Shown here piece by piece: positions 8,674-16,841 of a DNA stretch of 33,069 nucleotides; position 1 is the stretch's first letter, and every line of letters begins with the position of its first letter. The notes below the pieces were generated by a model. The model did not search any database. It was not told where the DNA came from and worked only from the letters and a program-made list of their open reading frames with translations. The stretch is from positions 1 through 33,069 of the forward strand of contig JAJSAL010000180.1 of the NCBI GenBank assembly GCA_024274705.1. The letters run 5' to 3'. The stretch is from Spirochaetota bacterium. GTDB taxonomy: Bacteria; Spirochaetota; Spirochaetia; SPDA01; JAJSAL01. Both the position numbers and the translations under genes were made by a program.

Positions 8674-9972
8674 ATGAACATACCGGTAAAACAATGGGAA
8701 TGCTTAAGTAAGGATGAGCAGGAACGGTTCCTGAGGAGATCAGAAACCGATATCTCCCTGGTGTCCGACGCTGTTGAAAAGATAGTATCGACGGTAAGGA
8801 AAAAGAAAGACGCTGCGCTTAAGGAATACACGAAAACCTTTGACCATGTGGATATGGAAGGACTCGGGATCAACGTATCTGAAAAAGAATTCGTTGAAGC
8901 GGAAACGATGTTATCCCCCCGGGTAAAAGAGGCCCTTGATTATTCCATGGAGAACGTAAGGGCCTTTCACCTCCGGCAGAAACCGGAAGGGATGACCTTT
9001 TCGGAAGTCAGGAGGGGAATCTTTGCAGGGGAAAGGGCGACACCTGTCGATTCGGCCGGCTTATACGTTCCCCGGGGCAGGGGGAGTTTCCCCTCCATGC
9101 TCTACATGCTCGCCATACCTGCCGGAATAGCGGAAGTACCCCGAATCGTCGTTGCAACACCACCGAATCCTGACGGTACCGTTGACCCCGCCTGCCTGTA
9201 TGCCGCACGGAAATGCGGCGTCCATGAAGTATACAGGATCGGCGGCGCCCAGGCCGTTGCCGCCCTTGCGTACGGTACGGAGAGTGTTCCCAGGGTGGAG
9301 AAGATCATCGGCCCGGGCAGTATGTATGTCGCTGCGGCACAGCGGATCGTCAGTCCGGCAACGGATACCGGGCTGCCTGCAGGTCCGTCGGAATCCATCA
9401 TTTTAGCGGATGAACACGCTGCTCCAAGGCTCGTTGCACTGGACCTCCTCATCGAGGCGGAACACGGGTCCGACTCTTCGGCCCTCCTCATCACCCCGAG
9501 TAAACAGCTGGCGGAAGATGTCTCCAGGATAGTTCCGGTAATGACCGAAGAGCTCCCGGAACCGAGAAAAACCTTCGTAGTCGATGTGTTCAACGGGTAT
9601 GGAGGTATTATTGTCACCCGGGACAACGAAACTGCGGCGGAACTGGTCAATGATTTCGCCCCTGAACACCTGCAGATACAGACATCCGATCCCTTCCGGA
9701 CCCTGTCTCTTATCAGGAACGCGGGAGAGATCCTCCTCGGTTCGAACACTCCTTTCTCTGCTGCGAACTATTCCACCGGGCCCAATGCTGTTCTACCCAC
9801 AGGCGGAAAAGCAAAAACCTGTTCACCGGTATCGGTACGGGATTTCATAAAATACTCCTCGGTGGTGTATCTCACCCCGGAGGGATACAACTCGGTAAAG
9901 GGTCCGGTGACAACCCTGGCAGACTACGAGGGGTTCATCACCCACGGAAATGCATTCACCCACCGGGTATGA
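8674..9972 (+). CDS. hisD: Histidinol dehydrogenase
   Basis: Catalyses the last two steps of histidine synthesis, oxidising L-histidinol to L-histidine with two NAD+ in the cytoplasm. The 432-residue length and the whole sequence pattern match HisD: 'YVPRGRGSFPSMLYMLAIPA', the 'GPGSMYVAAAQ' segment, 'PAGPSE', 'EAEHGSDSSALL' and 'DFAPEHLQ', which carry the substrate- and zinc-binding Glu, His and Asp residues. The frame is open upstream to a TTG at 8557, but the family N-terminus (NIPVKQWECLS) starts at the ATG at 8674, which has no clear Shine-Dalgarno sequence. The stop overlaps the folC start (ATGA). No other his genes except hisC are in the window, so the rest of the pathway must be elsewhere. 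Confidence 0.96.
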   Translation: MNIPVKQWECLSKDEQERFLRRSETDISLVSDAVEKIVSTVRKKKDAALKEYTKTFDHVDMEGLGINVSEKEFVEAETMLSPRVKEALDYSMENVRAFHLRQKPEGMTFSEVRRGIFAGERATPVDSAGLYVPRGRGSFPSMLYMLAIPAGIAEVPRIVVATPPNPDGTVDPACLYAARKCGVHEVYRIGGAQAVAALAYGTESVPRVEKIIGPGSMYVAAAQRIVSPATDTGLPAGPSESIILADEHAAPRLVALDLLIEAEHGSDSSALLITPSKQLAEDVSRIVPVMTEELPEPRKTFVVDVFNGYGGIIVTRDNETAAELVNDFAPEHLQIQTSDPFRTLSLIRNAGEILLGSNTPFSAANYSTGPNAVLPTGGKAKTCSPVSVRDFIKYSSVVYLTPEGYNSVKGPVTTLADYEGFITHGNAFTHRV

Positions 9973-11327
9973 ACACCATGGACCGGACTACCGGCTTTGA
10001 TAACCTTACACAGGCATTTACGTATCTTGAAGGGTTTACCAATTTCGAAAAACTCCCCCCCCGGAGCGTGAGGGAATTCAAGCTGCAGAGGATGGAGAAC
10101 CTTTTAAAACGGTTCGGAAATCCCCACCAGGGGATACCCTTGGTCCATATCGCCGGATCCAAAGGGAAAGGATCTACCGCAAGTTTTCTGGCTTCCATCC
10201 TGGAGGAGGCCGGGTATAAAACGGGATTATACACCTCCCCCCACGTGTCATCCTACAAGGAGCGGATAACCCGGGCGGGTCACCAGTTCGACGATCAGGT
10301 ATATATTTCCTCCATTTCCAGGATACGGAACATCATTTCCCGGTTACAGAAGTCGGATCTGGAGGGGAACTGGGAAACCACTACCTTCGAACTGCTGACA
10401 CTCCTGGCGTTTCTCATTTTCCAGGACCAGGAAATGACCTTCGGTGTGATAGAAACGGGCATCGGCGGCAGGCTGGATGCCACGAACGTTATTCTTCCCA
10501 CAGCAGCAATCCTCACCCCGGTAGAGCTGGAACACATGGATATCCTGGGGGACACACTGGAAAAGATCGCTACCGAGAAGGCGGGAATCATCAAGGAGAG
10601 GGTCCCTGTCTTTTCGAGCAACCAGAACGATCCGGTACTCCGGGTATTCCGGGAATCAGCTGCCCGCCGGTCTGCCCCCTTTTCCACGCTGACCGACCAG
10701 GTGGAAGACCTGAAGGCGGAAGGGAACTCTGAAGGTACGGACGTTTCCATCACCTGGAACGACGGATTCAGGATCGATGCCAGGCTCTCCCTGCTGGGAG
10801 ACTTCCAGGCTGAAAACGCAGCCCTGGCGGCAACCTGCGCCCGGCATCTGTTCTCCCCGGGAATGAATGGAAAAAAAACCGCGTCGGTTATCCGCAAAGG
10901 GTTGTTAAAAGCAACTATACCGGGAAGGATGGAGATAGCCCGGCAGGGTCCTGCTGTCGTACTGGACGGCGCCCATACCCCTGTATCGATCCGCCGCCTG
11001 GTCCGGGCTTTTACCGATGTTTTTCCGGGTAAAAGAATTCTCATTTTCGGTTCCGTTATCGGCAAAGATGCGGAGGGAATGGCAGCCGTGCTGGGTCCAC
11101 GGTTCGATCATGTCATCATATCCACTCCCGGGACATTCAGAAAGAGCGACGCCGAAGCAGTGCACAGGCACTTCCTCGGATTCAACGGGACCAGCGAGCT
11201 GGTAAGGGCTCCGGAAGCAGCTTTACAGCGGGCCATAACCCTATCCGGCGGTTCCATCCCGATCCTGGTTACCGGTTCGTTTTATATGATTGGTGATATT
11301 CGTAAACTCCTTATACCGGGTGATTGA
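9969..11327 (+). CDS. folC: Folylpolyglutamate synthase / dihydrofolate synthase
   Basis: Mur-ligase-family enzyme that joins glutamate to dihydropteroate or to folates using ATP. The P-loop is GSKGKGST near residue 62, preceded by 'PLVHIA'; 'SPHVSSYKERI', 'ETGIGGRLDATNV', 'LTPVELEHMDILGDT' and 'KAGIIK' are the expected FolC motifs. 'LDGAHTP' marks the start of the C-terminal Mur-ligase domain. The length of 452 residues is normal. The ATG overlaps the hisD stop by four bases, and the stop overlaps or abuts hisC, so translation is probably coupled. Its presence between two histidine genes gives no direct functional link; histidine and folate metabolism share AICAR, but that is background only. 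Confidence 0.95.
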   Translation: MNTMDRTTGFDNLTQAFTYLEGFTNFEKLPPRSVREFKLQRMENLLKRFGNPHQGIPLVHIAGSKGKGSTASFLASILEEAGYKTGLYTSPHVSSYKERITRAGHQFDDQVYISSISRIRNIISRLQKSDLEGNWETTTFELLTLLAFLIFQDQEMTFGVIETGIGGRLDATNVILPTAAILTPVELEHMDILGDTLEKIATEKAGIIKERVPVFSSNQNDPVLRVFRESAARRSAPFSTLTDQVEDLKAEGNSEGTDVSITWNDGFRIDARLSLLGDFQAENAALAATCARHLFSPGMNGKKTASVIRKGLLKATIPGRMEIARQGPAVVLDGAHTPVSIRRLVRAFTDVFPGKRILIFGSVIGKDAEGMAAVLGPRFDHVIISTPGTFRKSDAEAVHRHFLGFNGTSELVRAPEAALQRAITLSGGSIPILVTGSFYMIGDIRKLLIPGD

Positions 11328-11359
11328 CATTCACCTCGGGATACGGTGAAGTGGATACC

Positions 11360-12418
11360 ATGTTTTCCAGGCGCTTACGCAGACTTACTCCCTACGTACC
11401 GGGAGAACAGCCCCGGGAGGGGACCTATATAAAACTCAACTCGAATGAAAATCCCTACCCCCCATGTCCGGGTATACAACGCTACCTCGCAGCCGCCGAT
11501 GCCGGGGAACTGCGGCTCTACCCGGATCCCGTATCGAACAATCTGCGCAGGGCCATAGCCGGACATTACGGCATACCGGCGGATATGGTATTCGTGGGAA
11601 ACGGTTCAGACGAAATTCTCTCTTTTGCATTTTACGGGTTCTTCGATTCATTTAAGGGTCCGCTCCTCTTTCCGGAGTACACGTACAGTTTCTATCCGGT
11701 GTACTGCGCCTTTTACGACGTCGACTACCGGAAGGTGCCCCTCAAGCCCGATTTTACCGTGGACCTGGATGGATGTATCGGTCTGGTAGAAACCTGCGGG
11801 GTGATCTTCCCCAATCCGAACGCGCCGACGGGAATCGCCCTCACCATTGAAGAGATAGACGGTTTTTTACACAGGTACCCCCGGGACAGGGTGGTGGTAA
11901 TCGATGAAGCGTACATCGATTTCGGAGGCGTTTCCGCCTTATCCCTCCTGGACAGGTACCCCAACCTGGCGGTGGTGCATACCTTTTCCAAAAGCCGGTC
12001 CCTGGCAGGGATCCGTCTCGGTTTCGCCATGAGCAATCCGCCGGTTGTCCGGGCCCTTACCACCGTGAAGGACTCTTTCAACTCCTACCCGGTAAACAAA
12101 CTTACCCAGAGAATCGGTGAAATCGCCCTCCGTGAAGATGACTATTACCGGAACGTAAGCCGGAAAATTATAAAAACCCGGGAACGTTTTTCCTCCGCTG
12201 CAGTCAGCAAAGGATGGGAGGTGCTCCCCTCTTCCGCGAATTTTGTATTCATGCGTAAACCCGGGACCACCGGCAGAACCATCTATGAAGGCCTTAAGTC
12301 AGAAGGCATCCTGGTGCGTCATTTCGGCATTACCGGGATCGATGCCTTTGTGAGGGTAACAATCGGAACCGACGAAGAGATGGATATCCTCCTGAAGGCA
12401 ATGGGGAAAAAATGGTGA
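11360..12418 (+). CDS. hisC: Histidinol-phosphate aminotransferase
   Basis: PLP-dependent class I/II aminotransferase that converts imidazole-acetol phosphate to histidinol phosphate using glutamate. With the chosen start the protein has 352 residues; an upstream in-frame TTG at 11324 overlaps the folC stop. The ATG at 11360 is preferred because GGTGAAGTGG precedes it and the family begins at 'RRLRRLTPYVPGEQP'. Diagnostic motifs are 'LNSNENPYPP', 'PNPNAPTG', 'VIDEAYIDF' and the PLP-lysine segment 'HTFSKSRSLAGIR' with Lys211. It is the last gene of the hisD-folC-hisC unit and converges on the large minus-strand operon. Confidence 0.94.
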   Translation: MFSRRLRRLTPYVPGEQPREGTYIKLNSNENPYPPCPGIQRYLAAADAGELRLYPDPVSNNLRRAIAGHYGIPADMVFVGNGSDEILSFAFYGFFDSFKGPLLFPEYTYSFYPVYCAFYDVDYRKVPLKPDFTVDLDGCIGLVETCGVIFPNPNAPTGIALTIEEIDGFLHRYPRDRVVVIDEAYIDFGGVSALSLLDRYPNLAVVHTFSKSRSLAGIRLGFAMSNPPVVRALTTVKDSFNSYPVNKLTQRIGEIALREDDYYRNVSRKIIKTRERFSSAAVSKGWEVLPSSANFVFMRKPGTTGRTIYEGLKSEGILVRHFGITGIDAFVRVTIGTDEEMDILLKAMGKKW

Positions 12419-12531
12419 TGGGGATAGAGGGAGCCGCCCGGGGCTTTCCTGCACAAACCGGTACAGGTTCCCTTTTGATCGGCCTTACCCGGTCTTCCGC
12501 AGTTCCGCCGGCTTGTCCGGGAATGGGAATG

Positions 12532-12843
12532 TCAACGGCCGGTCACATTATCCGGGATCACCTCATTCCTGTCGAAATCCCGGGCCAGGTCGGCCAGTTT
12601 CACTGAAAACGCGGGAAACCGCGGGGTGTCTTCTTCAATCTGTCCTTTCGGGATACCCGTCATCTCGGAAATGATATCACGTATCAAGGAAGCGCAGGTG
12701 CGTCCCTGGCACAGTCCCATACCGGCGCGGGTTCTCCTCTTTATCCCTTTAATGGTTGTATACCCTTCCCGCACTGCATTCCGGATGTCCTGTTCCGCTA
12801 TCTCTTCACACCTGCAGATTATTCTCTTTTCTTTTTCCGGCAT
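12532..12843 (-). CDS. BFD-like [2Fe-2S] protein, small subunit of an amine/amino-acid dehydrogenase
   Basis: A 103-residue protein with a bacterioferritin-associated-ferredoxin-like Fe-S domain. Cys10, Cys12, Cys45 and Cys50 (in IICRCEE and GMGLCQGRTC) are the four cluster ligands of this domain. In HcnB, OoxA and proline dehydrogenase alpha subunits this domain is often fused to the C-terminus of the FAD subunit; here it is a separate gene whose ATG overlaps the stop of that subunit (TGATG). It therefore very probably belongs to the same complex and carries electrons between flavins. It is the last gene of the operon. The 113 bp after it contain no convincing terminator. Confidence 0.88.
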   Translation of the reverse strand: MPEKEKRIICRCEEIAEQDIRNAVREGYTTIKGIKRRTRAGMGLCQGRTCASLIRDIISEMTGIPKGQIEEDTPRFPAFSVKLADLARDFDRNEVIPDNVTGR

Positions 12844-14387
12844 CAGCCCTCCTCCATGCGGATTGAACGGACCTGATGAATAAACTCCCTGTCAACCGAT
12901 ACGGTGATAACCGGAGTTCTATCATTACTTTTCCTGTTATCCACCTTGAGTATCTCGACTTCCGCAACAGCTTTCCCCGATTTATCGGTTCCCGTAACCC
13001 GGTCTCCCACCCGGGGAAGGGGGAGGAATTCGTAAGGGAAAGCCACGGATGCCTTCCCTTCTGCAAGATTATAATCGATCATGAAGATCGCCTGGCCGGG
13101 ACATCCGGCTATGCACATCCCGCAACCTTTACACTCATCTTCCGCCAGCACCGGGAGCCTTGTAATATCCGGTCCCAGGGTAATCGCACCGAAGGGGCAC
13201 GAGCTCACACATGGATCACAGGGAATTTCCTGGGCGCACTCGATAACCACAACCGCCCCCTTTTTTATCCGTTCCTCCGCCGGGTACCCGGGCACTTGTT
13301 TCATTCTCTGCAATGAATAAACACCGTTAAAACCCGGCTCTTCCCGGCGGGAAGAGCTTTTTCTCAAGTTGTCCAGGCGGCCCCGGATACTCCGTTTCAT
13401 ACTTTCCGCCTCGCTGTTACCGATCATTTTGAGGGATACTGCAACGCTCGTACCGGCGAGCCTACCCTCATCCAGTGCCGTACTTGCCTCCTCGATCCCG
13501 GCCAGGTCCCCTGCTACATAAACCCCATGTATACTCGATTCCATATTCTCATCATGGTCCGGTAAGAAGCCTCCTAAATCCGGTTTATATACAACACTGC
13601 AGCCGTGCATCCGTGCAAGAAGTGTATTGGGGCTTAAGCCCACGGCAAGACAAACGGTATCCACATCGAATGTAATCTCCGTCCCGGCGACCTGGTTCCA
13701 GTCGTTATCCAGGGCGATTATCTCCGCTGCTTCCACGCCGACAGTTCCGGCAGCCTGCTTAACCGTATACCCTGTAAATACAGGAACCCCGGCCCGCCTG
13801 AGTTTTCCGGCATGGACGGAGTAACCGCTTATCCTGTCCGCGCCTTCTACGAGGGCAACTACTTCCGCCCCGGCCTGAAGGAGTTGGTAACCTACAATTA
13901 ACCCTACATTTCCGGTACCGACCATAAGGATTTTCCGGCCCGGCAGAACACGTTCAATATTGCACATGGTCTGGGCAGCTCCGGCGGTTATCACCCCCGG
14001 CAGTGTCCAACCGGGAAAAGAGATCGCTTTTTCCATACCACCCGTAGCCAGCAGAATACGTTTCGGTTGCAGCAGTACCGTTTTCCCGTCACGTTCCATC
14101 ATCCAGATCACCCTGTTTTCCAGGACCCCGAGCACCTTCGTGTTAAGACGGATAGTGACGCCGAGGGATTCCGCTTCGGCAAGAAGGTCCAGGCCGATAG
14201 AAAAACCACGCCGGCCGGCCATGTGCTCTTTTGACCCGAAGAATTTATGGATTTGTTTAAAGAGCTGCCCTCCCGGCCTGTCCTGGTCATCAACAACCAG
14301 TACATTGACTCCAAGACGCCGGGCGGTGATAGCCGCTCCCAGTCCGGCCGGGCCTGCTCCCACGACCAGGAGGTCGACATCACCCAT
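12843..14387 (-). CDS. FAD/NAD-binding subunit with two [4Fe-4S] clusters, HcnB/OoxA/PdhA-like
   Basis: Core electron-transfer subunit of a heteromeric amine or amino-acid dehydrogenase. The FAD motif GAGPAG is at residues 10-15 and a second nucleotide motif GTGNVG at 157-162. Unlike plain HcnB or OoxA it carries a ferredoxin insert: C390-x2-C393-x3-C397 and C419-x2-C422-x2-C425-x3-C429, the pattern of two [4Fe-4S] clusters in bacterial-type ferredoxin folds, with Cys384 available as the missing ligand of the first. The start is put at the ATG at 14387 (AGGCGAG upstream, 8-nt overlap with the previous gene); an ATG at 14405 adds six residues. Its partners are the [2Fe-2S] genes on both sides and the DAO-type subunit 8 kb upstream. 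The extra clusters suggest low-potential electron transfer. Confidence 0.88.
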   Translation of the reverse strand: MGDVDLLVVGAGPAGLGAAITARRLGVNVLVVDDQDRPGGQLFKQIHKFFGSKEHMAGRRGFSIGLDLLAEAESLGVTIRLNTKVLGVLENRVIWMMERDGKTVLLQPKRILLATGGMEKAISFPGWTLPGVITAGAAQTMCNIERVLPGRKILMVGTGNVGLIVGYQLLQAGAEVVALVEGADRISGYSVHAGKLRRAGVPVFTGYTVKQAAGTVGVEAAEIIALDNDWNQVAGTEITFDVDTVCLAVGLSPNTLLARMHGCSVVYKPDLGGFLPDHDENMESSIHGVYVAGDLAGIEEASTALDEGRLAGTSVAVSLKMIGNSEAESMKRSIRGRLDNLRKSSSRREEPGFNGVYSLQRMKQVPGYPAEERIKKGAVVVIECAQEIPCDPCVSSCPFGAITLGPDITRLPVLAEDECKGCGMCIAGCPGQAIFMIDYNLAEGKASVAFPYEFLPLPRVGDRVTGTDKSGKAVAEVEILKVDNRKSNDRTPVITVSVDREFIHQVRSIRMEEG

Positions 14388-14694
14388 GAAACTCGCCTGT
14401 TTCATACTGTGTTTCCACCACCATCCCTTCCCTGACCCTGGTAACGCATGTCCGGGTATTCGGGATTCCGTCCACCTGCATCATGCAGTCGGTACACTGA
14501 CCGATACCGCAAAACATTTTCCGGGGAGCCTGCAGCCGGGATGTCCTGCGAAACATGCGAACACCTGAGGCGGTCAATGCGGCTGCAATACTTTCGCCTT
14601 CAAATGCCGGGAGTGGTTTCCCGTCAAAGTATATCGTAACTTCTTTTTTCTTCTCCCCAGGCCCGAGTACCGGATGATCCTGAACCCTGTACAT
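14380..14694 (-). CDS. [2Fe-2S] subunit, HcnA / sarcosine oxidase alpha N-terminal type
   Basis: A 104-residue ferredoxin of the Fer2_4 type. Cys62, Cys67, Cys70 and Cys83 (CGIGQCTDC followed by RTC) give the C-x4-C-x2-C-x12-C spacing of plant-type [2Fe-2S] proteins, and the N-terminal half ('VTIYFDGKPLPAFEGESIAAAL') is typical of HcnA and of the N-terminus of sarcosine oxidase alpha. It should shuttle electrons within the complex formed with the FAD subunit downstream. The ATG lies one base after the TAA of the Mch-like gene, with no good Shine-Dalgarno sequence, so it probably depends on translation of that gene. Confidence 0.9.
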   Translation of the reverse strand: MYRVQDHPVLGPGEKKKEVTIYFDGKPLPAFEGESIAAALTASGVRMFRRTSRLQAPRKMFCGIGQCTDCMMQVDGIPNTRTCVTRVREGMVVETQYETGEFHG

Positions 14695-14695
14695 C

Positions 14696-15649
14696 TTAAA
14701 AAAAAGACTCCATCATCATATCCTCACGGATGGTACCTGCGGTAAATGTCCGGCCCGACTTCATGTTGGTGATAACGAAACAGGCGATAGTGTGAACATC
14801 CTTATCAACCTTGTAAAAATCACGATCACCTTCCTCGAATACCTCCATGAAAGGCCTCCCGAACAATTTCGATGCCGACAGGGGCAGTTCCTTTATGATC
14901 TTTTCGATTTTATCATCTTCCCAGTCCACCACGTAATTCACACTTGCTCCATACAGCAGGGCGGTATTAACCCGGTCCATACTACTCAGCTCGTCGGAAT
15001 TCTGGGGCGGTACCGGACAGAACCCGGAACCGGAGATTACGGTTTCGATATCGAATCCTTTTCTGTTCATTCGCCACATGGTCGCTTCTACTGTCCGTGA
15101 ACACACCTGTATCGTCCCCACCAGGCTCCCTGTTGAGGCAGCAAGGATGTAAACATTTTCCGTATTAATACCACACTCCCGGGCTATAGCTTCGGCTGTC
15201 TCTTCGCCGGGAAGAACGGTTGTCTGGGCCCCGAACACTGCCTCATGATGGATATCCCGGTACGTAACACACTGGGAGAAGATATCGTTCCTGGCTATTG
15301 CCCGGGCGGGACCGGAACCTATGGGATTGATATCCAGACCCTCGCCGGGGAGCTTCCAACCGGAAAACTGGGAAGAGAGGGTTGCTTCCCTGGGCGCATC
15401 GATGAACACCTCTACTGAGGGCAGCTTTACGTCTCCCACATGACAGTGGCCGAATACAACTTCTCCCAAACCGCCTATTGTCGCCTCTATGAAAAACCTG
15501 GCTGCCTTAAAACTTCCCGGCTGCCGGACCCCCATATCGATAACCGTTGCATTGTTCTGTAAGGTGTGTACTTTGGATTGCAGTTTTTCTGCATTGGGTA
15601 TTATTTTTTCCTTTACAATTCTTACCGATTCCTGATTCACACTGAACAT
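14696..15649 (-). CDS. mch: Methenyltetrahydromethanopterin cyclohydrolase (Mch) family protein
   Basis: A 317-residue protein matching Mch over its full length. Mch hydrolyses the methenyl bridge (a cyclic amidinium) of N5,N10-methenyl-H4MPT to N5-formyl-H4MPT in methanogens, and also serves in the H4MPT pathway of methylotrophs. Visible signatures are 'SVNQESVRIV', 'DMGVRQPGSFKAARFF', 'VKLPSVEVFIDAP', 'SSQFSGWKL', GSGPAR (111-116) and the 'CSRTVEATMWRM' helix, whose Arg185 and Glu188 correspond to the catalytic Arg and Glu reported for archaeal Mch. The active site thus looks intact. No other H4MPT gene is nearby; instead it lies among amidohydrolase, M20 and amine dehydrogenase genes. It may act on methenyl-H4F or on another cyclic amidine. 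RBS AAAGGAG, 6 nt before the ATG. Confidence 0.87.
   Translation of the reverse strand: MFSVNQESVRIVKEKIIPNAEKLQSKVHTLQNNATVIDMGVRQPGSFKAARFFIEATIGGLGEVVFGHCHVGDVKLPSVEVFIDAPREATLSSQFSGWKLPGEGLDINPIGSGPARAIARNDIFSQCVTYRDIHHEAVFGAQTTVLPGEETAEAIARECGINTENVYILAASTGSLVGTIQVCSRTVEATMWRMNRKGFDIETVISGSGFCPVPPQNSDELSSMDRVNTALLYGASVNYVVDWEDDKIEKIIKELPLSASKLFGRPFMEVFEEGDRDFYKVDKDVHTIACFVITNMKSGRTFTAGTIREDMMMESFF
14698..14705 (-). other. Run of eight T at the mch stop codon, possible slippage site
   Basis: The mRNA-sense strand reads TCT, then T8 overlapping the TAA stop, then GATG. Loss of one T in the transcript would remove the stop and join the Mch frame directly to the following [2Fe-2S] gene. This may be chance; no stimulatory structure was identified. 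Confidence 0.3.
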
Positions 15650-15678
15650 ATATTCTCCTTTGCATTATTTCCGTATAG

Positions 15679-16833
15679 TTATTGAAGATAATGTAAAACC
15701 GATTCCATCAGCAGGCGGGAGACAACGGGTAAAAACCCATCATCCAGGTCGAACCTGTCCGTATGATGGGGATACACGAACCCTTTTTCCTTACTCCGGG
15801 AACCGAACAGCATATAGCACGACGGGAGTTCCTGGCTGTAATAGCCGAAATCATCGGAAACATAGGCCCGTTCGATACTCTCGCCTACTTTTACTATTTC
15901 TTTAATCCCGGCGGCTGTATTCCTGACCAATTCGGACAGTTCCGGGTTGTTAAAAGTGACGGGATATCCCTTGGAATACGTTAAGTCGAACTCGCCCCCG
16001 AACATTGAGGTCAGGGAGTTCAGTATACTTCGCACTTCGCCGGGAATTTTTTTGTTGTCCGTACTGAAATAGCGGACCGTCCCTTTCAGGGTAACCATTT
16101 TCGGTATGATATTGTGACTGTTTCCGCCTTCAATTTTACCTATGGAAATCACAGGCTGTTCTTCCTTGGAGAACTTGCGGTTCAGGATGTTCTGCAGGGT
16201 AACCACGAAGTGGGAAGCAATTAAAATCGTATCATCCGCCTGTTCCGGTCTGGCTCCGTGCCCTCCGGATCCCATTATACCAACTGTGAAATTATCGCTT
16301 CCCGCCATCATGGGGCCGGAGAGTATTACGATCTCCCCTGAGTTTACATCCGAGGCACCGTGAATCCCGAATACCGCGTCCACTGACGGGTCATTCAATA
16401 CTCCCTCGTCTATCATCCGTATGGCGCCGCCGGGGGGCTTTTCCTCAGCAGGCTGAAAAATGAATTTTACATTCCCATTAAGAACCGATTGCCTGTCCTT
16501 CAGTAAAATCGCAGACCCCAGCACCGCCGCCATGTGTGCATCGTGGCCGCAGGCATGCATGACACCGTCATGGCATGAACGGTAAGGCACATCGTTCTTT
16601 TCGGTAATCGGCAGTGCATCCATATCGGCCCTTATGGCCACGGTTTTTCCCGGCTTTGTGCCCTCTAATAATCCGACTACCCCGTAACCCCCTATCCCTT
16701 TCCTCACCGTAATGCCGAGTGACGTGAGAACTGAGGCCACTTTCCCGGAAGTCTTCTTTTCCCTGTTCGACAATTCGGGATACTTGTGGAAATGTCTTCT
16801 CAATTCAATTACCCTGCGCTCAAAGTCCACCAT
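15679..16833 (-). CDS. M20D-family amidohydrolase / carboxypeptidase
   Basis: A 384-residue metal-dependent hydrolase of the M20D type (hippurate hydrolase, IAA-amino acid hydrolase, AbgA/AbgB). Metal ligands are visible in 'HACGHDAH' (CGHDAH at 95-100), 'FIFQPAEE' and the C-terminal 'YPHHTDRFDLDD'; 'GKIEGGNSHNIIP' marks the dimerisation domain. Such enzymes cleave an acyl group from the nitrogen of an amino acid or amine. In this operon it could deacylate an intermediate formed when the Mch-like or amidohydrolase enzymes open a ring, or cleave a p-aminobenzoyl-glutamate-like bond. The AGGTG ribosome binding site is only 2 nt before the ATG, 8 bp after the previous stop. No signal peptide, so it is cytoplasmic. 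Confidence 0.92.
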   Translation of the reverse strand: MVDFERRVIELRRHFHKYPELSNREKKTSGKVASVLTSLGITVRKGIGGYGVVGLLEGTKPGKTVAIRADMDALPITEKNDVPYRSCHDGVMHACGHDAHMAAVLGSAILLKDRQSVLNGNVKFIFQPAEEKPPGGAIRMIDEGVLNDPSVDAVFGIHGASDVNSGEIVILSGPMMAGSDNFTVGIMGSGGHGARPEQADDTILIASHFVVTLQNILNRKFSKEEQPVISIGKIEGGNSHNIIPKMVTLKGTVRYFSTDNKKIPGEVRSILNSLTSMFGGEFDLTYSKGYPVTFNNPELSELVRNTAAGIKEIVKVGESIERAYVSDDFGYYSQELPSCYMLFGSRSKEKGFVYPHHTDRFDLDDGFLPVVSRLLMESVLHYLQ

Positions 16834-16841
16834 TACACCTG

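Noticed and set aside
12419..12531. Shared terminator between hisC and the minus-strand operon
   Set aside because: Only short G+C-rich palindromes without T-runs on either strand.
12412..12606. 64-residue plus-strand frame after hisC
   Set aside because: Overlaps the BFD-like gene on the other strand, no family features, no ribosome binding site.
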